The notes beneath the pieces were generated by a model. That model had not been told where the DNA came from. It ran no database searches and saw nothing but the letters and a program-made list of their open reading frames with translations. Shown here in pieces: positions 56,269-64,000 of a stretch of DNA of 64,000 bases. Both the position numbers and the translations under genes were made by a program. Positions within the stretch are counted from its first letter, which is position 1. Every line of letters begins with the position of its first letter. The DNA is from Syngnathus acus (Eukaryota; Chordata; Actinopteri; Syngnathiformes; Syngnathidae), in NCBI RefSeq assembly GCF_901709675.1, contig NC_051089.1, positions 8,617,476-8,681,475 on the forward strand, in the 5' to 3' direction.

Positions 56269-59200
56269 CATCACAAATCTGCAATGTGTTTGCCGTCTTT
56301 CCTTAATAGCTGCTGTCAGTCTCTATTATTCCCAAAGCTACCACTATTCAGAATTCCTGTTGGGCCAACAGAACCTTAGCATTCTTTATGTTTTGGAATA
56401 TTTATGGGAAGTTTATTTTTATCAGTATTTTATTGCTACTCTTGTGCAAATAAGGCCCCAATAGAGCGTCTAGCCCCTGCCCTTGCAGTAATGGCAATGT
56501 AAACATGGGAAAGTAATTTGAATTCTAACAAAGTGGAGATTAGCGGGTGACAGTTTGTGGCATGGATGATTATTTCTAAAATAATCCTGCTTTGATATGC
56601 ATCTGCGGCCTGGCAGGAATTTTCAATTTGTTTTCCCATTGCTGCATGTAAACAAGCTCTAGTGTCTCCTTATCGTGGCGTCGCATGGACGTGGAAAATG
56701 CACAAGTCCTCAACCCCCCCTGCACTCCTCCATCTTTCTTCTCTTGCTCGTTTCTCCATCCTGCCAGAAGCAGGAGGAGTCCGAGCAGTGGTGCTTGTCT
56801 GGGTTTCAACAAGTCAGTTTATCATGAGCATGTAGCAGGTTTTATGTGCCTAGTTGCAAGTAATTTGCAAACATGAAGTCCTCACAACGGGCCTCCCTAA
56901 ATGTGTTCTGCTTGAGGAATTTGGGCCATTCCCCTGTCTGAATAGGCAAATATGCAACATGGCAGAATGGACTCCTGTGTGCCAAAGGAGCAATCCCAAC
57001 TCCAGGCCTGAGGCCTGTGATAAATATTTACACTTGTGATTGTCAACTTGGCAGTTACGGAAAGAGCTGGATGCTTATTTGAACGACTCTCACAGGAAAC
57101 ACACTTCAATTTAAAGTTGCAAACTTCATCCCAAAATGCAACGTTTTGAAGGTGCATTTGGAGTTAATTCCGCACGTGATTCGGCTCATTAAAGGATGCC
57201 GTGATGTATGTCACAAGGTGCCAGAGGTGGGAATGAAAAATTCAAGGTAAAAGGTTGGTATTCATTCATGAGGATGGAAAGCTGGGGGGCTATTTATCGC
57301 TCTCTCTGATTGACTGCTTTTGCCTGAAGCTAATCAGCATGTAGCTCGCTGTGTCTTAATGTTTATGGGGATTATAAAAGGATAAACAAGGTAATCCCCA
57401 ATGCTGTCCAAGACTTCCAATTATCACACCGCTTCACCAAAAATAAGGTCACCATAGATTTAACCTATTAATACAATATAAGTCAACTGACATCCCGTTG
57501 CTCTTAATTTTCACCAAAGTTACACCTGACTTTAGAGAAGAACCTGGCTGGGAGTCAACGCTGATTCATCTCGGCAACAGCGGGTTGTGACTGTAGATGA
57601 CGAGCTCGGGAAAGCTGCGGTCGCCGCCGTGACCGAGGCAGGCTTTATTACAGATAACAGGCAGAGGTGAACGTCTGGTCTATGCTGACAGTCCGGATCG
57701 ATTCAGGGTGGATCATTTACACAGAGCGATCATTCCGGCCACACCCCATTGCTCAGGTGAAGCCAGGGAGTGACTCATGTCATCACAGGGACTTGACAGC
57801 CCTGATTTCTGTGGTGACCTTGTCAAAGCAACTACCTGAGCTAATTTGAACTTGGATGGCATGAGGGATAAGTTTATATGTTTTTTTATAATCTTTAAAA
57901 TAAGAAATATATGTTGACGGAATATTCCATTCATCCTCAGTTCAAATTCTTTAAATACCGTCTTTAGTTTGAACTGTTTGAACCTTGGAGACTTGACACC
58001 TCTTTTCGTGTCGTGAAAACGTCTGACTGACTGATTTATCATACCCCACCCATTGTTTTGGTTTCACAGTTAAATTAAATAATAGGGATTTGGTCAGTGT
58101 TGAAACGAAGTGGAACATGCTTCACCTGTCAAGCCGATGACCTCGTAGAACTTGCGTATTGATTTTGAGTTATGCAGCAAGGAGGTGGATCAACAGAAAC
58201 TGGTCGAGAATGTCAGGCTTAACGGCAGTGAAAAAAAATAATTGCACTTATTCTTCATACGATGGCTTTGCATGAATCATTGGTGACTCAAATTGGACTA
58301 TGACGTGTTTTTTTTGCTAAAAGTGAAATAAGTAACCCATTCGAGCATTAATGAGGGACTAATTTCAATGTGGCATACTCGACAGTCATGAAATCTCTTC
58401 TCTGGGTAAAAAAAGAACAATAAGACAAAATCTGAGGGAAGGAGAGGAAAGAGAATAAAAGAGTTTCTTTTAGTAGCTCTGTGTGTGGCTTGAGGTTTTT
58501 GGCATTGAGTCAGGTGAGGTTTCCATTTCTCCTTAATATTTTATAGTTTTCTTCAAAGAGGTCCTGCTGCACTTACACGAGTCTCAATGTGCGTTTAAGA
58601 TTTCCACTTCCTGGTATCTTGGACCTGTCGAGTGGTATGCTTCACTGCTTCGCTGATCTACTTCCTAACACAGGTTATCTCCCCGAAACAGTGCGTATGA
58701 ACCAGAACACATTAGGCAAGGTGGAGGAGTATCAAACTCCCAAACATATTTTTAACTTGGCTTGAAGATGTGTAGCCTATTGTTTTTTTTTGTTGCTACA
58801 TGTTGACAACAGCGTATTTTCAACTGATCTCCTTCAAACTATATATACTGTAAATTATATTCAGAAACAATTGGATTTAGCGTCAATACAAAAGGGTCAA
58901 CTAAAAAATAATCATCAAATTTGCACGTATTATTATTCCATCAAACAAAATATCTCTTATTTTATATAATAAAAAAAATTCCGCAATGATCCATTGAAGT
59001 TCAGTTTGACTGTAGCGCTCCGTGTGGAGCCAGAGTTAAACATGCATGATGATCACACTGAGAAGCAAAACCTTGGGGTTGGCTCTGCAGACTGAACAAA
59101 GCTGTTTGCCATTAACATCACATTTTCTTGTGTATATGAAGACGTATATAAGTTGAAAGGAAAAATATATGGATATATATACAGTGTGTGTATTCATAAT

Positions 59201-62200
59201 CAGTGCCTGGTTAGCATCAATGGAACTGCGGATTTTTGAGAAAGATAAATGTGGTATTATTTGAACTTCAAAGCCAGGGAAGGGTATAAAGCTCCTAAAT
59301 ACACCATGCATATTACAAAACTGTAAAGTTACTCTTTCTAATCTATGGCAGAAACTTTTTAAAGTGGTACAAGCTTGCCTCATTCAACATAAGATAGCTG
59401 AGTGAATGTCCAGTCCATTAACTATTTAGGTGCACACAGAGAGGTGGCCAGCATTTTGATGAAAAATAGCAAGTGGAATGGATCCTTGTGGAATGGCTCC
59501 TTGTAATATTTAGATTTTTTTAACTTAAATTATTTAAATTATTTAGATTTCAACATTTGAATCTCATTTGAATGAGATCATACTTAACACCTTTAACCAG
59601 ACAGCATTGCCTACGTATACGTTTTTTTTTTTTTTTTTAATTCCTCAATGTCTATAGTTCTCGAGGACAAAACACTGCAAAGAACATGAGTCAATACCAA
59701 GGAGTCCTTGCATTTCTCTTGAGGGAGTTCTTGTCAACCTAGAATGTGCCTGTGTCAAGTGTTATTTCCCCATGTTTTGAAGTTCACTTCTCACATTAGG
59801 TTTGTTTGAACTTGCTCGTGCTCTTAGCACAACAGGAAGCCATTTAGCACGCAGTCCCCACCATTATTCCAGTCTGTTTCTTTCAAAAGTATTTACGGCG
59901 AGTCCTAAGCACTCTGCCAAGGGAGAAACAAAGCTTTGTTGATCATTTGGTGCAGTTAAAATTGCACCCTTGAGGTTTGCACAATTATGGCAATGGAATA
60001 ATTTACAAACTAATTGAGGCAACCGGGGGTGAGTGATGACAACACGGTCGGTCATATAGTCTAGCCTGGACAGGTAACTGCCAACTGTGCACGTTACAGG
60101 GCATTTGAATGATTATCTGTGTTCACATAGTCTCACAATTTTTCTGAGCCAGTAATATTTTGCACCACATGGTCATATGGATGTGATTGTCCCTTGACCT
60201 GTCTTTCCCAGTCTTGCTCCATGCTTAAACATACATCTGCTCCTTGACCCTTGCTGATCCAAGCTGCTTTTGGGTAGTCAATGAACATAAGTTAAAGTTA
60301 ATTTCCATGACACAATGTCAGAGTCACCGACGACTTACCATTAACAATGTGTGTGGGCAGTTGTAAGAGGATTACAGCGACCAGATGTCTGAGTGTTTAT
60401 TTTGGGCTTTAGCTCAGACAGGTTCAGGTCCAACGGGCCTTTAAATACTGTACATTTATGCTGTGGAAAAAATACACGAGATTCGCAGTGTTCACTCAGG
60501 GAACCTCCCTAAACCATCTTAAACCACAACTCCTCATTGAAGTATTAATTGATAGATCTCACTGTAAGTAGCTACTATGAAGCTGTGTTAGCCCACCCTT
60601 TATTTTCTAATCCACTATACTCAAGTATTTATTGAAAAAGACATTGCCATATTAGATTGTTTTAATATTTTGAAATGTGTGTACAATATACAGAAGACTC
60701 TGATAGCACATCTGCTGCCATTTCTCTTACATTATTTATTTGCGTAGTTTAATCTGTAGCTATTCACAAGGCATGCCGGCCAGTGGTTATCATCCTCTAA
60801 AGCCACAAATGATTGGGAGGAGCATTTCTCATAGCAGCTGGGGTACCACAAAAAGACAGCACAGAAGTGGTCCCAAAGAGAACTCCCAAACCTCAAGACA
60901 TCAGCTTTTTAACATCTATCAAAAAGCCACCTGCCCGCACCCAGAGGGGTTGTGGCGAGGGGCAGATCTGACCCAGAGCTGGCTATAACCAAGGATTTGA
61001 GGTAAGAACCTCTGTGCATGGGGCATGAGTCAATCGGCTGAAGTTGACTATTGCCACTGAGTCACCATCTCTCTTCACTGTCCCGTCTGTGCCCTCATGC
61101 ACATGTGGGACTCCATTACCTCTGCGTGCATGGTGGGAATTTCAGGGCCTCCCCGAGCGTAGAACGGAAGGAACTTCAGCTGTCAGGTTGATGGATAAAG
61201 GTCTGAGTGCGACCTGGATGACTTTCACTCTTAGACATATTCAAATGGGGGGAGGGGCCCACATTGCATTGTGCCAAGAGGTTGAGATGACTGATTTATA
61301 AATATATTCGCATGGCATTTCTAAATGAACAGCACTGTTTTAATTGTAAATATGTGCTCGGAGTGACAATTTACTCACATCCTGACACCGTTAATGGAAA
61401 CAGTACAGCTGGATTTGTCTATTTCACATTGATGCATTTTTAATCCATATTAACATTACATGCTCATACTAGGGATCAAACATTTATAACTCAATTAATC
61501 AAGTCTTGACATCGGCTCCTTGGAATAAATTATATTAGCCCTCTCGCAGGTCCTATATCAGTGACCTATGACTTCAAAATGTCGTAATTTTCGGTTGGTT
61601 GAACAAATATACCAAAACACCCAATATTTTCATATACTTTTACCGAAGAAATTCATTCCAGAAATATTTTACAGAATTACGTAGAGTACATTGGAAAATA
61701 CAATTTTGTTGTTCATATGTGAGAGGGGATTTTCCACTTCTTGAGCAGATTTATAAAGCTCTGCCTCTCTGACATCTCTTGGCATTGGAGGTGACGGCCT
61801 CGCAGTAGAGGAAGAGCTTTGAACCTGAGCGCTACTCTGCACCAGAGGCTAAGCACCACTTCAGATCAGGGGGGCTTCCCCTAAACAAACATTTACTGCA
61901 GTAAAGACAGGGTCGGGCCCTAACGATGTAGGTCAGCGGGGCTTTTTACAGCAAGGCCCTTTATGAAGACGGAGGCCAGAGATGGACAAATACCAGGACA
62001 TTAGCGGTCAGCAGCATCAGCAGGAGCCAGATCTGGACGCACTTTAATAGCTGTTTGTTGGTGCAGAGGTAGAGGCTCATAAAAAAGGAGAGAGACTCTT
62101 ATCTTTTCTAGACCCATCTTTGTGTCACAGTCCATTCTGACTACGGTGAGCCGCCGTGGACCAGCCCAGACCAGAGATGGACTGCAGGTCACGTACTAAT

Positions 62201-64000
62201 AACAATACAGCCTCGTTTTTTTGTGTGCCGCATAGCTGATTCGCAATCCTCACACCTCCAGTAGCGCCTAGCAATCATAATAGCAAACATGATGTATAAA
62301 CACAGTAAACACAGACTATGACAATGGTGTAATAGATTTTCTTTCCCCTGATACCATAATCAGTTCATCCAAAAAGGTTTTATTTGGTGACTGCTCTGAG
62401 GGTCTTTCTCTGCCCGAGGAACTCTCCTCCACATGCTGACACCTTTAACGACTTCTTAAATGTCACAGAATGTCAGGCGGTGGGATAAAAGTAGAGGAGC
62501 ACCTCTTGCTCGCCGCTGAACCACTGTAGTTTTTACTACTCTACAGTGCTGCTAGCCAGGACACATGCACTCAGGTGTGGCACACATTTTTTCACTAGTG
62601 ACATGATTTAATGCACTTGCTACTAAGCAGGCGAATGATAAGAGCTTCTTGTCAGTGAGGGAGCACTGATTGAACACAGCTTGCCCTTACAAATGTGTGC
62701 TTTGAGCAAGTTTCTTATGAGACAATCATCTATCACATCCAGTTTCGTATAAAACATTACATGATAAAGCTTTCTCTGTAGTGCACAATCTAGTCTCCAC
62801 ACACGCTGCATTTTTCCCACTTTCCTCTGCCTTTCAAGAGCTTTAAAATCAGTTGTATTCCCAGGGGAGCGGACTGCCGCTGGGATGAAATGAGCATCAA
62901 CTCTGCTCAATTTTCCATTGAGCTAACCAGGCAGCTCATCTCCATTAGTGTCCGCCTAACCAGCCCCACTCTGGATCTCTTTGGCTTGACAAGCCGGCTG
63001 GATGTGTGTGTGTCTACACACGCTTGTGTGATTTTACGAGAGCTCCGAGCCCTACAGCTGTGCGAGATCTGAGCGTTAGGCCGCAGCGAGGTTCCGTTAA
63101 GCTCAACAGCATGAGACTGTATCAATTACGCTGCAACAGCGATACGGACACAGCGTGCAGCCTTCAAAGACAAAGACTATGATTGCACAACATCTTAGTT
63201 CCTTTAGCCACATAGTCAGCTGGATAACCTTCGCGCAAGACCTGCATCCTGGGTGGAGGACGGGAAATGGACAAGTTTTGTTCAGATATTCAAGGAGCAA
63301 CTTATTTGGGGTACACCTTGTTTCGAAACAATAACAATTCAAGAACGAGCCTTTTCACACATGTAGAGAAGGTGTATGTCACCATTACTGTCTGACAATT
63401 ATCAAATTTATACAGCTCCGCCCACCAGTTATCACCAAGGAAGCTGCCAGACAAGGACCATAACTGTATAAAGTTCCCATATGGCATACTGCAAACAAAA
63501 TGCAGATAGTTAATAACTCAGAAACAGACAGAACATAATTTATTTGGTAAAAGATTGATTATGTATTGTTTTACGAGGTAATATATATTCCATATAGACA
63601 GAATGCCACAAACACAATTACTCTCAGCACACATTACAACAGTCTCTTTGAAAGCTAAAGATGGACAAATTGACTGATTGTTTGGCTCAGCACCAAATAA
63701 CAGTGTCGGAAAGTGCAATATAATGACGGCGATGATAGAAAAGATTCATAATGAATACAAATACAAATATTACTTAGTTTGAGATAAAACAATGATAGAA
63801 AGTTCACATGCTCGGGAATCCTGAGTAATTTCTTCATCAAGATGAATGTACTGCATTTGAAATATCCACAGAGTTGCACGTGGCAGAGTGAGCATGAGAA
63901 AAACAAAAGAGCGAGTGGATGTGAGAGTCTTCTCAGGGGACCTTAAACAAACCGATTGGGCGCAGGGAGAACACTTAGCACTCCTAGAGACACTCTAAAC
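56269..64000. other. Intergenic, nothing coding seen
   Basis: Mostly unique sequence, with a T17 run at 59622-59638. The segment 60760-61250 is of higher complexity and contains a good donor-like gaggtaagaac near 60999, but no recognisable reading frame. GC-richer blocks also occur at 61780-62060 and 62870-63080; their role is unknown. Confidence 0.5.

Noticed and set aside
55214-56284. Large ORFs on both strands around 55.2-56.3 kb (up to 180 codons)
   Set aside because: They are readings of the GC-rich LINE relic; only short endonuclease-like fragments are meaningful and they lie in different frames.
28834-64000. Exon encoding the human-type long MAF tail
   Set aside because: I looked for sequence matching that tail in the + strand downstream and saw nothing convincing; it may lie outside the window or be absent in this lineage.
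28837-64000. Last exons of wwox on the minus strand (the expected convergent neighbour)
   Set aside because: No minus-strand reading resembling the wwox C-terminus was found; the gene probably lies beyond the window.

Overview
The window reads as nuclear DNA from a ray-finned fish, probably a percomorph-type teleost. The reasons are one intact single-exon vertebrate gene under a CpG-rich block, long AT-rich non-coding flanks, many CA/TA microsatellites, and degraded fish-type repeats: a SINE with the teleost 'ggctggcgaccagt' core, a palindromic MITE with 'ccggactataagccgc' ends, Tc1-like transposons and a short LINE relic. There are no operons, bacterial signals or CRISPR arrays. Species cannot be named from the sequence.

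The only gene I can support firmly is maf (c-Maf, large Maf bZIP transcription factor) on the + strand at 27817-28836, 339 codons. It has the acidic transactivation domain, a SUMO site, the GSK3 phospho-switch, histidine and glycine tracts, the extended homology region, the basic region and the leucine zipper. Its stop codon overlaps a consensus 5' splice site, the arrangement that in human MAF gives short and long C-terminal isoforms. Upstream (27240-27560) are a MARE-like inverted repeat, an octamer-like/homeodomain motif, two inverted CCAAT boxes, a perfect CRE and a TATA-like TTAAA, followed by a CpG-rich 5' UTR with two short uORFs. A 3' UTR with two adjacent palindromic hairpins probably runs to a polyadenylation signal near 30354.

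Layout: 1-27 kb is intergenic (SINE relic at 57-215, (TG)73 at 3946, SINE relic at 9172, MITE at 10280, 'aacccaa' palindromic repeat at 17831, 230-bp tandem duplication at 20171, probable LTR-like repeat at 20700-21340, Tc1 relic at 25960-26250). 27.2-30.4 kb is the maf locus. 30.4-64 kb is intergenic again (snap-back Tc1 at 32750-33805, an exon-like block at 35152, an unidentified protein-like open frame at 37019-37291, several satellites, a deleted LINE at 55540-56268). Several long, repeat-free, homeodomain-motif-rich stretches fit the regulatory desert known around vertebrate MAF, but only cross-species alignment can show conservation.

I found no convincing novel multi-gene system. The items most worth checking are the overlapping stop/splice donor of maf with its possible downstream exon, the unidentified open frame at 37 kb, and the snap-back Tc1 element.
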